Assembly (NCBI RefSeq): GCF_007747655.1
Contig: NZ_CP036274.1
Location: 8,494,001-8,558,000, forward strand
Direction of reading: 5' to 3'
DNA from: Anatilimnocola aggregata
Lineage (GTDB): Bacteria; Planctomycetota; Planctomycetia; Pirellulales; Pirellulaceae
Length of the DNA: 64,000 nt
Shown here: piece after piece, positions 46,029 to 54,207 of the stretch
Layout: every line of letters begins with the position of its first letter
Position numbering within the stretch: position 1 is the first letter of the stretch
Notes under the pieces: generated by a model
Seen by the model: the letters and a program-made list of their open reading frames with translations, nothing else
Told to the model about the DNA's origin: nothing
Databases searched by the model: none
Translations under genes and position numbers: made by a program

Positions 46029-47045
46029 ATGCTCAACCAACTCACCACAAGCTGGCCTGTTTCTGAGTGGCGCGATGTCACCGTGCTGGTGGCGGTCTCC
46101 GGCGGGGCCGATAGCGTGGCGCTCCTCTGCGGACTGCACGAACTGCGGTCGCACGAGCACGAAGCCAAGGGGAAGTTGATCGTCGGGCACTTTAATCATC
46201 GGCTGCGCGAGACGGCCGATCACGATGCCGACTTTGTGAAGGATCTGGCGGCCGATTTGCAACTGCCGTGCGAGATCGGCCGCGCTGAAGAGCCTCTATC
46301 GGCAACCGGTGGCGAAGGTTTGGAAGCGACTGCCCGCGCAGCGCGGTATGAGTTTTTGCTCCGGGCAGCGGAAAAGGTCGGCGCGCGGTATGTGGTCACC
46401 GCGCACACGTGCGACGATCAAGCTGAGACGATCTTGCACCGCGTCATTCGGGGCACGGGACTCGCCGGGCTCGCCGGCATTCAACGGGCTCGTCCCCTTA
46501 GCGAAGCAGTCACGGTCATTCGCCCACTGCTCGAAGTCTGTCGCGCGGAAGTGGTCGCGTATCTCTCCGACCGTTCGCAAACGTTCTGCCTGGACGAGAG
46601 CAACGAAGACCTCAGCTTCACGCGCAACCGGATTCGCCACGCGCTGCTGCCGCAAGTCGCCGCGCAATACAACCCGAATGTGCGCGAAGCCTTGCTCCGC
46701 CTCGCTCAGCTGGCCGGCGATGCTCAGCAGGTGATTGAATCGCGGGCCCGCGAACTGGTCGAACAGGCGGTGCACATCAAATCAACAGGCGAAGTTCGCC
46801 TCGACACTCGCCCGCTGCAAGGTCAACCCATGCACCTGGTGCGCGAACTGCTCATTCAAGTCTGGAAGCAACAAAACTGGCCGCTGCAGCAAATGGGTCT
46901 CGACGAGTGGAGCAACCTGGCTACGCTGGTTGTTGGTCCTGGCACCATGTCGAATTCTGCCACTAGCTCGCTCAATCTTCCCGGTTCCCTCCGCGCAAGC
47001 AAAGAGGCGGAGCAAGTGACCTTGCTCCGCCTCAAGAGTGTTTAA
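46029..47045 (+). CDS. tilS: tRNA(Ile)-lysidine synthase
   Basis: 338 residues. PP-loop VAVSGGADSVALLCGLHEL near residue 21, HFNHRLRE, and the family stretch YVVTAHTCDDQAETILHRVIRGTGLAGLAGI, then RPLLEVCRAEVVAYL and FTRNRIRHALLP. It modifies C34 of the CAU-anticodon tRNA-Ile to lysidine with ATP and lysine. The C-terminal domain is shorter than in E. coli TilS. The last codons form a 13-bp perfect hairpin (47004-47033). Confidence 0.95.
   Translation: MLNQLTTSWPVSEWRDVTVLVAVSGGADSVALLCGLHELRSHEHEAKGKLIVGHFNHRLRETADHDADFVKDLAADLQLPCEIGRAEEPLSATGGEGLEATARAARYEFLLRAAEKVGARYVVTAHTCDDQAETILHRVIRGTGLAGLAGIQRARPLSEAVTVIRPLLEVCRAEVVAYLSDRSQTFCLDESNEDLSFTRNRIRHALLPQVAAQYNPNVREALLRLAQLAGDAQQVIESRARELVEQAVHIKSTGEVRLDTRPLQGQPMHLVRELLIQVWKQQNWPLQQMGLDEWSNLATLVVGPGTMSNSATSSLNLPGSLRASKEAEQVTLLRLKSV
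47004..47033. terminator. Perfect 13-bp hairpin at the end of tilS, probable bidirectional terminator
   Basis: GAGGCGGAGCAAG-TGAC-CTTGCTCCGCCTC, a GC-rich stem with a 4-nt loop, lies inside the last codons of tilS. It is also 35 nt beyond the stop of the convergent MFS gene. Runs of T are short on both sides (GTGTTTAA on plus, TTTGCTTG on minus). Confidence 0.55.
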
Positions 47046-47068
47046 TCGAATCGCTGAGTGAATAGCGA

Positions 47069-48715
47069 CTACGCTTCGGCAATGCCAACCGGATCTTCGT
47101 GGATCTTCAGCGCCTTGTAGCCGCCAATCGACTTGAAGTAGATCAACAGGCCCAAGTAGATCACGGCCATCGTCGCTGGGATGGCGCTATCGGTTACCAG
47201 CGTGCGACGATCGCCACGAATGTCAGCTTCGACGACCTTCGTCTGCTCCGCGGTCCGCGGCTTCGCATCCTTGGCAGCTCCCAGCTTCTTGCCGTCGAGG
47301 CCGTAAGCATCAGGGAAGACGAGAAACTTGCTGGCCTGTTCGGCCTTGTACTCTTCAAACAGCGCCGGATCGGCCTTGGCAACTTCTTCACCCGCATAGC
47401 GATCCTTGAAGTAGCCGAGCCCCTTCGAACCAACAAGCCCAGCCGACATCATGCCGATGCCACCCATGATGCTGATGGCCACGGCACCTGACCGCGGAAA
47501 GCGATCGCTGGCTACCGCGAGCATCGTCGGCCAGAAGAAGGTCTTGCCGACGCCGTACACGGTTAGCGCCAACAGTGCCATCACAAAGGTCGATGCCATG
47601 CTCGTCAGGTTGAGGCCGATGAAGGCCAGCACGGCACAGGCGAGCAGAATCGCCACGGGCGACATGCCGAGCTTCTTTTCGATGAAGTGCGAACAGAAGC
47701 GGAGGCCGAACATAACTGCCGACGTGAATACGAACAGGAACTTCCCTTCGCTCGACGACAAGATGTTGCCCGTGATGTTCTGAATCCAGCCGTCCGTGCC
47801 CAGTTCCACCGCGCCGACCAGGGCGTGTGTGATGAATAGCACGAAGAGCAAAATCGAACCGATCGAAAACTTGGTGATGATGCCGATGCCGAGCAACAGC
47901 ACACCGCCAATGGCATAACCGATGTATTGGGGAATTGGCGAACCGGGGGGAAACGCCGCTTTCGCGAGATCGCCAAAGAACAGCGCGAGCAGGAAGCAAA
48001 CCACCGCTCCACCCAATAGACCGACGTCCTTGAACATTTCGCCGATGCTGAGGCCCTTCTCCGAAGCTTCCGACTTGGGAAACGACTGCCCCAGGAACAT
48101 AATGCCGTACAGCACGGTCGGAATGAGATACAGTGCGAGCTGCATCTTCCAATGGATCTTGTAGATGTCGTCGAGCACCCAGCCGAGGGCGCTGCCGAGG
48201 ATCAAACCGGCCGGCCAACTGGCGTGCAGAATGTTGAGGTAGTGGGTGCGGTTGTTCGGGAACAACGTCGCGACCAGCGGGTTGGCCACCGCTTCGAGCG
48301 TGCCGTTGGCAATCGCGAACAGGAACATGCCCACCGTCAGGTACATGTTGGCATTCGACTTGGCGAGGTCCAAAGCTTCTTTGGTCATGCTGGCGGCGTC
48401 TGCCGGTGCCATGGCCATGAACGTGACGATGGCCGAGGCAATGTGGAACAAGAAGGCAGCTGCCACCAGCCAACCATAGCCAACCTTATCGACGACGATT
48501 CCGCCGATAATGATGCCAAAGCAAAAGCCGGTGAAACCAGCAGCGCCGATGGCACCCAGTTCGGCACCGGTGAACCCGAATTCCCCGCCCCAGTTATCGA
48601 AGATACCGCCGCGAATCGCGAAACCGACGCCAGCGGCCAGGATTGCCATAAACCCTGCCCACAACAGGCGGTAGGCATTGGGCGCGATCGCGTCGCCCGC
48701 AAGGGACTTACTCAT
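47069..48715 (-). CDS. MFS transporter
   Basis: 548 residues with about 12 hydrophobic helices. The N-terminus [59 protein letters not shown], then [26 protein letters not shown], is typical of major facilitator symporters. The stretch [20 protein letters not shown] is the expected loop 2-3 region. A soluble insertion lies between late helices ([52 protein letters not shown]). The substrate, perhaps a sugar, is not certain. Stand-alone gene. Confidence 0.88.
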   Translation of the reverse strand: MSKSLAGDAIAPNAYRLLWAGFMAILAAGVGFAIRGGIFDNWGGEFGFTGAELGAIGAAGFTGFCFGIIIGGIVVDKVGYGWLVAAAFLFHIASAIVTFMAMAPADAASMTKEALDLAKSNANMYLTVGMFLFAIANGTLEAVANPLVATLFPNNRTHYLNILHASWPAGLILGSALGWVLDDIYKIHWKMQLALYLIPTVLYGIMFLGQSFPKSEASEKGLSIGEMFKDVGLLGGAVVCFLLALFFGDLAKAAFPPGSPIPQYIGYAIGGVLLLGIGIITKFSIGSILLFVLFITHALVGAVELGTDGWIQNITGNILSSSEGKFLFVFTSAVMFGLRFCSHFIEKKLGMSPVAILLACAVLAFIGLNLTSMASTFVMALLALTVYGVGKTFFWPTMLAVASDRFPRSGAVAISIMGGIGMMSAGLVGSKGLGYFKDRYAGEEVAKADPALFEEYKAEQASKFLVFPDAYGLDGKKLGAAKDAKPRTAEQTKVVEADIRGDRRTLVTDSAIPATMAVIYLGLLIYFKSIGGYKALKIHEDPVGIAEA

Positions 48716-49156
48716 CGAACAGAACTCCGGGAGAGGACTCGGGAAGGTGGGCGGTTGACAAAGCTCGCGAGTATAGCCCGGTGGCCGCTAGCTGTAAATG
48801 AATTTCGCCACTAAGGGAGCCGAATTGCCCGGTAGCGGAAATTGCCGGTAGCTCACTGAGCGCTGCTTGGCGATCAAGTTCCTTTAGCCAACACCGCGCT
48901 GCGGCGCAAGCGACCCAGGAGTGCACTCCCCCGCTTTGCGGTAACCCGAAGACAAAACCCGCGAACCTTAGGGGGTTCAGAAACGTCGGAATAATACAGA
49001 GGGAGTTGTAGCGAATAACCCTGTAAGAAGTTCCCAAGCCCATTTCCCGTTTTCCCGTAGCTCAGTCACACCGTGACTGAGAACCGTCCGTCGGATTCGA
49101 GATTTCTCAGAGTTTGCCGCAGGGATGATCGCGGCCTTTCCCCTTGAAGGCATGCC
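48716..49156. other. Gene-poor intergenic region with palindrome
   Basis: No convincing gene is visible. A perfect palindrome, CTCAGTCAC-ACC-GTGACTGAG, is at 49061-49081. Its right half can alternatively pair through CTGAGAA (49077-49083) with TTCTCAG (49104-49110). The promoter of the MFS gene should lie at the left end. Confidence 0.5.
49061..49081. repeat. CTCAGTCAC-ACC-GTGACTGAG palindrome
   Basis: Perfect 9-bp arms with a 3-nt loop; first of four palindromes in the next 490 bp (others at 49374, 49470, 49527). Confidence 0.75.
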
Positions 49157-49366
49157 ATGCAAACCGGCCCCGGGCCTGATTTACAGTTGGTGCTCTGCCA
49201 CAACCGAGCACACGGCAGGATTGCCGTCGATCTCAACGCCTTTGTCGAATTCGACTTGGTGCTTACCAAAGCCCTGCGCGCACTCGTCAGCAAATGGCCC
49301 GACCCTCGCCCCGCCAGTCCGGCCCACGGGCGAATGAGTCAGCCCCCCAAACGAAAGCCGAAGTAA
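49157..49366 (+). CDS. Small hypothetical protein
   Basis: 69 residues. GAAGG sits 6 nt before the ATG, which favours real translation. The first half looks globular (LQLVLCHNRAHGRIAVDLNAFVEFDLVLTKALRALVSKW) and the tail is Pro/Arg/Lys-rich. No family recognised. The 5' side is bordered by the palindrome at 49061-49081. Confidence 0.45.
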   Translation: MQTGPGPDLQLVLCHNRAHGRIAVDLNAFVEFDLVLTKALRALVSKWPDPRPASPAHGRMSQPPKRKPK

Positions 49367-49373
49367 CACGTTG

Positions 49374-49547
49374 GTCAGTCACTCCGTGACTGACACCTTC
49401 TTCCGCCCTCTGACGCGGCCAATCGCAAACTCGTTGCTCAATCGCTGATCTTGTCAGCTGCAATTGCCTGTCAGGTATTCCGTACCTGACCTTCCGACGA
49501 GTTCGCTCTCCGCCCCCCTTCTCACGCCACCGCCCCTGCGGCGGTGG
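49374..49547. repeat. Three successive palindromes (49374-49394, 49470-49490, 49527-49547)
   Basis: GTCAGTCAC-TCC-GTGACTGAC; GTCAGGTA-TTCCG-TACCTGAC; CCACCGCC-CCTGC-GGCGGTGG. All arms are perfect. The first follows the small ORF by 8 nt. They have different sequences, so this is a cluster of unrelated or diverged elements rather than one repeat. Confidence 0.7.
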
Positions 49548-49692
49548 GTCATTGGCTTGTGCACTAGAGTTGCTGGGAACTATCTGAAAATGTTTTCAAA
49601 ATGTGCTTGCGATGTGAGCAGCATGTCTTTAATGTTGTGAGTAGTTGCGCAGGATGTTCTGCGCAGTTCGTGAGAACGCCAGGCCGGGGTCG

Positions 49693-49754
49693 GGAGGTTT
49701 TTCGGGCTCGGGAGTGGTCGCATTGGCTGAGAGAGGTTGGCCCGAAAATCCTCC
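49693..49754 (+). ncRNA. Candidate structured hairpin 'a' upstream of the HTH gene
   Basis: Arms 49693-49707 and 49740-49754 pair over 15 bp with one mismatch (outer GGAGG with CCTCC, inner TTTTCGGGC with GCCCGAAAA). It shares the TTTCGGG...CCCGAAAA scheme with the hairpins at 49823-49879 and 51305-51361. Whether it is transcribed is unknown. Confidence 0.4.
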
Positions 49755-49775
49755 GGAACCCAATGGGGTGGAACG

Positions 49776-49896
49776 ATCGCGCGAGGAGAGCGATCTCGCG
49801 AAGCTGCGCTTGTGGGTCAGGACAATGTTTCGGGTCGGCGCTGAGCGGCTGACGGCAACGTCTGCGCGCCCGAAAATTGCCCCGCCCCGGTTTGGG
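49776..49896. repeat. Left ~121-nt direct repeat with GNRA hairpin, before the HTH gene
   Basis: This stretch aligns with 51258-51379 over its whole length (by eye, four-fifths or more identical). It includes a shared block GGGTCAGGACAATGTTTCGG. It contains CGCGAG-N9-CTCGCG, then a stem CAATgTTTCGGG (49823-49834) with CCCGAAAATTG (49869-49879), and inside it GACG-GCAA-CGTC (49851-49862), a GNRA tetraloop hairpin. The repeat ends about 30 nt before the HTH gene start. Confidence 0.7.
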
Positions 49897-49927
49897 TTTG
49901 TTTGTTTTCATTTCGAAAGGAGCCGTT

Positions 49928-51244
49928 ATGTCTCGCAAGCTACGCATCAGTGCCCAGGATATCGAGATTTTCAAGTTGGTTCGCGTCGAAGGGCGCAAGC
50001 AGAAGGATGTGGCGATCAGCTTTCAGCTGACGCCGAGCGCGATCTGCAAAATCGTGCAGAAGATGGAGCAGTGGCAAGGCTCGCTGGTGCCGCACATCAC
50101 GCGGAAAACGGCGGAGTTTCGCGAGCTGAGCCGCGAGCAGCGGTTGTACAACTGCGTGCGATTGCGGCGACGGCAACTGCAAATGATGTACGAAGATTCG
50201 ATGGAGGCGTGGCGCGAGTCGCGCAAGCCGCTCGTCTCGGCCAAGGTCGTGAAACGAAACGGCGTCATCGAGCGCGAGGAATCGTGGAGCCGGCAGTGCC
50301 GCGGCAATCCAAGCATGCTGCGCGAGGCCCGCGAGATCAGCCGCGAACTGGCCGAGCTCGACGGGCTCAAGCGCGACGGCACGGTGGACCTCAGCTGCGA
50401 GGGGAGACTGTTCGAGCCCGCCGCGCTGACGAAGGAAGAAATGATCGCCGAACTGCGCGCGGAGGTGGAACTGTCACTGCGGGAGTTGGCGAAGTGGGAG
50501 GGGGCGGGGAAAGAGGGGGAGAGTGGGAGTGAGGGAGAGGGGGAGAAGGAAGAAGAGAACAAGTTAGAAGGTAGAAGTCAGAATGCAGAAGTGAAGACGG
50601 AGGAAGAATTCTGGAAATTGAAAATGGAAAGTTTTGGGATTCAGGAGGAAGTGATTGTGGCGGAAGTCGTGGAGGAGTCAGTAGATAAGAGCGTAGCGAG
50701 TCATGTCGAAACAATTGAAGATTCCGGAAATTTCCAGACATCAATTCCCGCTCTTGTTTCTGTTCCTGTCTCCCCCTCTCCCTCACTCCCACTCTCCCCC
50801 TCTTCACCCGCCTCCTCAACTCCCAAGCTAGAGATTCCGCAGAACCTGACCGCAGAGGGGAGGAGCCGGTTAGCGCAGCAGTTGTCGCTGTCGTACAAGT
50901 TGCAGCATGCTCCGGAACTGCTCGAGCCCCACGAGCGGCCAGCGGAACTTCCAGTGCAGTCGCAGGGCGCGCCAACGCAGCCCGCACAGCCCGTGAAGAA
51001 GAGCAAGCTGCACGTCAACCAGCACGGCCGCATCTTTCGCGACGTGGGTGGCTACCTCATGCCGATCCCGGGCATGTGGGTCGAACCGGAGAAGCCGTGG
51101 AAGCGAGAGGAGCGGGAAAGGGCGGAGGAAAGGGAGAAGGCAGAACGCAGAATGCAGAATGAAGGAGAGCGGGGAGATTGCGAGCGAAGGAAAGGTCGTG
51201 CACAGTGCGGCCCCTCACCCCGGAGTACCGAGGCGAGGGAGTGA
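49928..51244 (+). CDS. HTH-type DNA-binding protein flanked by direct repeats
   Basis: 438 residues from the ATG at 49928, with AAAGGAG 6 nt upstream. Residues ~8-45 (AQDIEIFKLVRVEGRKQKDVAISFQLTPSAICKIVQKM) look like a helix-turn-helix of the homeodomain or terminase-small-subunit kind. A charged helical part follows (to ~190, ending ISRELAELDGLKRDG). The middle (~195-310) is low-complexity: Glu/Gly-rich, then Ser/Pro-rich. This is because a perfect 35-bp inverted repeat in the DNA (50512-50546 and 50769-50803) is translated on both arms. A conserved-looking motif, HGRIFRDVGGYLMPIPGMW, comes near residue 365, and the basic tail seems to be read from dispersed repeats. Direct repeats lie on both sides. 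Function unknown. Confidence 0.75.
   Translation: MSRKLRISAQDIEIFKLVRVEGRKQKDVAISFQLTPSAICKIVQKMEQWQGSLVPHITRKTAEFRELSREQRLYNCVRLRRRQLQMMYEDSMEAWRESRKPLVSAKVVKRNGVIEREESWSRQCRGNPSMLREAREISRELAELDGLKRDGTVDLSCEGRLFEPAALTKEEMIAELRAEVELSLRELAKWEGAGKEGESGSEGEGEKEEENKLEGRSQNAEVKTEEEFWKLKMESFGIQEEVIVAEVVEESVDKSVASHVETIEDSGNFQTSIPALVSVPVSPSPSLPLSPSSPASSTPKLEIPQNLTAEGRSRLAQQLSLSYKLQHAPELLEPHERPAELPVQSQGAPTQPAQPVKKSKLHVNQHGRIFRDVGGYLMPIPGMWVEPEKPWKREERERAEEREKAERRMQNEGERGDCERRKGRAQCGPSPRSTEARE
50512..50803. repeat. Perfect 35-bp inverted repeat inside the HTH gene
   Basis: Left arm 50512-50546, right arm 50769-50803, purine-rich on one strand, 222-nt spacer. A shortened version of the right arm occurs at about 51451-51472, before folA. 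Confidence 0.85.
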
Positions 51245-51257
51245 GGAAGGGAGGGTA

Positions 51258-51379
51258 ATCGCGCGAGGAGAACGATCTCGCGGAATTGCGCTAGTGGGTC
51301 AGGACAATGTTTCGGGTCGGCGGTTGCCGGCTGAAGGTAACGTCAGCGAGCCCGAAAATTGCGCGGACCCGGGCTGGGA
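51258..51379. repeat. Right ~122-nt direct repeat with GNRA hairpin, after the HTH gene
   Basis: Counterpart of 49776-49896. The stem CAATgTTTCGGG (51305-51316) with CCCGAAAATTG (51351-51361) is identical. The inner hairpin 51330-51347 has a GTAA loop on a stem with one A-G mismatch. It begins 14 nt after the HTH gene stop. Confidence 0.7.
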
Positions 51380-51480
51380 CCTATTCTCTCGGCGGATAAA
51401 TTGAACAAACACACGTTCGCTGGCGCTGCAGGAAATTTCACTTGTCACTCTCGTTCTCACTCTCCCCCTCTCCGGCTCGT

Positions 51481-52026
51481 ATGCCCAGGCTGTCGTTGCT
51501 GGTAGCGGTGGCGCGAAATGGGGTAATAGGAAATCGCGGGGAGTTGCCGTGGCGGTTGAGCGCGGACTTGAAGCGGTTCAAGCAGTTGACGCTAGGCCAG
51601 ACAGTGCTGATGGGACGCAAGACGTACGAGTCGATCGTGGCGGCCTTGGGCAAACCCCTGCCGGGCAGAGTGAGCCTGGTGCTATCGCGGCAAGCGGAGC
51701 CCGTTAGTGTGGAGGCGACGTTGCCCAGCGTGGCTATTGATGGCGCGGGGCAGGTCTTATTGGTGCGCGATGTGGCGGCGGCGCTGAGCCTCGCGCGCGA
51801 GCAGTCAGAACTGTTTGTGGTCGGGGGCGGCGAGATTTACGCCCTCACGCTGCCGCAGGCAGATCGGTTGTACTGGACATGGGTCGAGGCGGAGCCGGCG
51901 GGAGATACGTCGTTTCCGCGGGTCGAGTGGAATGAATGGAAATTGCAGCAGGAAACCCGCTACACAGCTGACGCCCGCAACCAGTACGATACGACGTTCG
52001 CGATTTACGAGCGTGCTCCCACTTAG
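51481..52026 (+). CDS. folA: Dihydrofolate reductase
   Basis: 181 residues from the ATG at 51481. The opening LSLLVAVARNGVIGNRGELPWRLSADLKRFKQLTLGQTVLMGRKTYESI is diagnostic: the PW pair, the catalytic acid region and the NADPH-binding GRKTYES. The later ELFVVGGGEIYAL is the second NADPH-binding stretch. It reduces dihydrofolate to tetrahydrofolate with NADPH and recycles the product of ThyA (26646-27440). The upstream 40 nt carry a pyrimidine-rich copy of the inverted-repeat arm found in the HTH gene. A hairpin repeat follows directly. Confidence 0.95.
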   Translation: MPRLSLLVAVARNGVIGNRGELPWRLSADLKRFKQLTLGQTVLMGRKTYESIVAALGKPLPGRVSLVLSRQAEPVSVEATLPSVAIDGAGQVLLVRDVAAALSLAREQSELFVVGGGEIYALTLPQADRLYWTWVEAEPAGDTSFPRVEWNEWKLQQETRYTADARNQYDTTFAIYERAPT

Positions 52027-52116
52027 CCCGACGCGTGAGCGAGGGTGAAGTGCAGCGAGTCCTGGGAAAATGGAGTGAGAGTTAAAGGTGCTCCCTCGCT
52101 GACGCGTCGGGCTAAG
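52022..52116. repeat. CTTAGCCCGACGCGTGAGCG hairpin repeat
   Basis: 24-nt arms 52022-52045 and 52093-52116, inverted, one mismatch; 47-nt loop. Overlaps the folA stop codon and is probably its terminator region. Same family as 14308-14451. Confidence 0.8.
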
Positions 52117-52192
52117 AAAGGCAAGACATCAGCAATACACGACAAAAAGACACGACAAACGAATTCACAACTCAAGTGAAGAAGGATCCATC

Positions 52193-52591
52193 ATGGCTGC
52201 GAGTGTTACCGACGAACTGTTGCAACTGAACCAGACGCTGCTCAACGCGATCATCAGTGGCGATTGGGCGACGTACGAATCGCTCTGCGATCCGTCGATC
52301 ACCTGCTTCGAGGCGGAGGCACGCGGGCAACTCGTCGCCGGAATGGCTTTTCACAAGTACTACTTCGATTTGCCTGGAACGCCGCAAAAGCCGGCGAAGG
52401 TGGTGACGATGAGTCAGCCCCATGTTCGCTTGCTCGGCGATAGCGGTGCGGTGCTGACCTACGTGCGACTGAATCAATCGCTCGACTCGGCTGGCGGTCC
52501 GCAGACTTCGCGTGTGGAAGAGACTCGCGTGTGGCAGAAGATGGGTGGCGCGTGGAAGCACGTACACTTCCATCGTTCGACACACACCTGA
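52193..52591 (+). CDS. CaMKII association-domain-like (NTF2-fold) protein
   Basis: 132 residues. LLQLNQTLLNAIISGDWATYESLCDPSITCFEAEARGQLVAGMAFHKYYFD and SQPHVRLLGDSGAVLTYVRLNQSLD...RVEETRVWQKMGGAWKHVHFHRS match the bacterial CaMKII_AD/SnoaL-like family, a cone-shaped fold that often dimerises. Some related proteins are enzymes or binding proteins for small ligands; this one has no known substrate. A GAAGGA ribosome site precedes the ATG. Single gene. Confidence 0.88.
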   Translation: MAASVTDELLQLNQTLLNAIISGDWATYESLCDPSITCFEAEARGQLVAGMAFHKYYFDLPGTPQKPAKVVTMSQPHVRLLGDSGAVLTYVRLNQSLDSAGGPQTSRVEETRVWQKMGGAWKHVHFHRSTHT

Positions 52592-52859
52592 CTGGTGGTG
52601 AGGCTGGGAATTGGATAGGAGCGCGGCAGAAGCAAGGAGATGGGCGTCATGGCAGAGCGTGCCGAGAACGTAGCTAGCGGCGATTGGCGGAGTGCGGCAT
52701 TTTTTGGGGAATGAGAGGAAATTTGCAGGCGGGTCGGGTATGATTAACTCGACTTAGCAGGGAGCGCTCCGGCGGTTGGTCCCTCGCGCTGCGACCTTGC
52801 CTCTCGCTTGTTCAACAACTGGATGGCGGCCGATGACGGCAGGTAATACGTTCGGCAGG

Positions 52860-53972
52860 ATGCACAGGATGCCCCAAATCGCGGGCATCTTGGTGGCGAT
52901 CTTTCTCTCTCTCCCGTTTGCTCACGCCCAAGAGAGTAAGCCGGCGGCGAATCAGCCGGCACCCAATCAAGCTGCCGTCAAAGCACCGGATACGGCACCC
53001 TCTGTCGCGAAGACCACTTTGCCGGCATCTCCAGCAGCCTCGCCGGCGGCTGAAGAAACGATTGATCCGCGCCTGGCCAAGATTTTCGCCGGGGCCAATC
53101 CGAGCGGCATTGCCGACCTGCGACTGATGCAGGACCACGTTCGTAAGATCAGCGAAAAGCTGCAGAAGGCGACCGTGGGGGTGCAAGTTGGTGCTGCCCA
53201 GGGAAGCGGTGTCATTATTAATAAGGAAGGCTACGTGCTGACGGCCGCGCACGTTTCGGGACAGCCGAAGCGGCAAGTGTTGTTTCAGTTGTATGACGGT
53301 CGCAAGCTGTTCGGCGAGACGCTGGGGCTCGATCGGAGCGTTGACGGCGGCCTGATGAAGATCACCGAAGGGAAGGATTTCCCGCATTTGGAGATGGGGG
53401 ATTCGTCGAAGCTGCGAGAAGGGCAATGGGTTCTCGCGACGGGGCATCCCGGTGGCTATCAATCGGACCGGAAGCCGGTTTTGCGGCTGGGGCGCTTGCT
53501 GCTGGTTGAGCGAACCGTGCTGACCACCGACTGCACGCTGGTGGGTGGCGATTCGGGCGGTCCGCTGTTCGATATGGAGGGGAAGGTCATCGGCATCAAC
53601 AGCCGGATTGCGACGCCCCTAACGGCCAATATGCATGTGCCGGTGAATACGTTCAAAGATACCTGGGACCGGATGGTGAAGGCTGAGGCTTGGGGGCATT
53701 TTCCCGGCCAGGAGCCTTTTCTCGGTGTACGGGGTGAGAAAGATGCGAAGAATGCCAAGCTAGCTCACGTTTTCCCCGACTCCCCTGCGGAGAAGGCGGG
53801 GTTAAAGGTGGGGGATATTGTCGAGGCGTTCGACGGTGAGGTGATTACCGATTTTCCGTCTCTGTCGGCCCAAGTGCAGCAGCAGCAACCCGGAGATCGC
53901 ATCAAATTGAAGGTAAAGCGAGGCGAAGAGACGTTGGAGTTGAAGCTCGTGCTCGGTAAGCGGGGAGAGTAG
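52860..53972 (+). CDS. Secreted trypsin-like serine protease with PDZ domain (HtrA/Deg type)
   Basis: 370 residues from the ATG at 52860; an ATG at 52869 is equally possible. Signal peptide MHRMPQIAGILVAIFLSLPFAHAQ, then an Ala/Pro-rich linker (~30-75). The protease domain has H131 (LTAAHVSGQ), D162 (RSVDGGLMKI) and S232 (GGDSGGPLFDMEGKVIGINSRI), an intact triad. A C-terminal PDZ domain (residues ~275-365, HVFPDSPAEKAGLKVGDIVEAFDGEVITDF) should recognise substrates. It probably degrades or processes proteins in the periplasm. A related gene without the intact triad follows 235 nt later. Confidence 0.9.
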   Translation: MHRMPQIAGILVAIFLSLPFAHAQESKPAANQPAPNQAAVKAPDTAPSVAKTTLPASPAASPAAEETIDPRLAKIFAGANPSGIADLRLMQDHVRKISEKLQKATVGVQVGAAQGSGVIINKEGYVLTAAHVSGQPKRQVLFQLYDGRKLFGETLGLDRSVDGGLMKITEGKDFPHLEMGDSSKLREGQWVLATGHPGGYQSDRKPVLRLGRLLLVERTVLTTDCTLVGGDSGGPLFDMEGKVIGINSRIATPLTANMHVPVNTFKDTWDRMVKAEAWGHFPGQEPFLGVRGEKDAKNAKLAHVFPDSPAEKAGLKVGDIVEAFDGEVITDFPSLSAQVQQQQPGDRIKLKVKRGEETLELKLVLGKRGE

Positions 53973-54207
53973 CAGCGAGACCGCTGTGCGCGTTGCCGCC
54001 GGCGGGAAGTGTTGCTGAGGTGAAGTGTCGCCGAAGTAATGTAAACGAGCTGTCAATAAATTCGTCTTTTGGCCACGAAGTCAGTATAGTTCAATGAGGA
54101 AGATCGTACGGAGTGAAACAAGAGCCAGAATTTCACGCCGTGCAGTAGTGATTCGAAGGACGTGATTAAATCGCGGTGAGGGATCATTTTCAGGGAGTGC
54201 TTGTTCC

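Noticed and set aside
48708-49043. 111-codon minus-strand ORF upstream of the MFS gene
   Set aside because: It overlaps the MFS start, is out of frame with it, and shows no motif or ribosome site.
49374-49547. CRISPR array
   Set aside because: The palindromes differ in sequence and spacing; there is no repeated unit with uniform spacers and no cas gene.
49564-49998. 144-codon minus-strand frame across the left direct repeat
   Set aside because: It overlaps the HTH gene start and hairpin structures, has no ribosome site, and its sequence is explained by the repeat.
49776-51379. Insertion sequence or IscB/omega-RNA-type locus
   Set aside because: The ORF lacks RuvC, HNH, DDE and HUH motifs, and the flanking sequences are direct, not terminal inverted, repeats.
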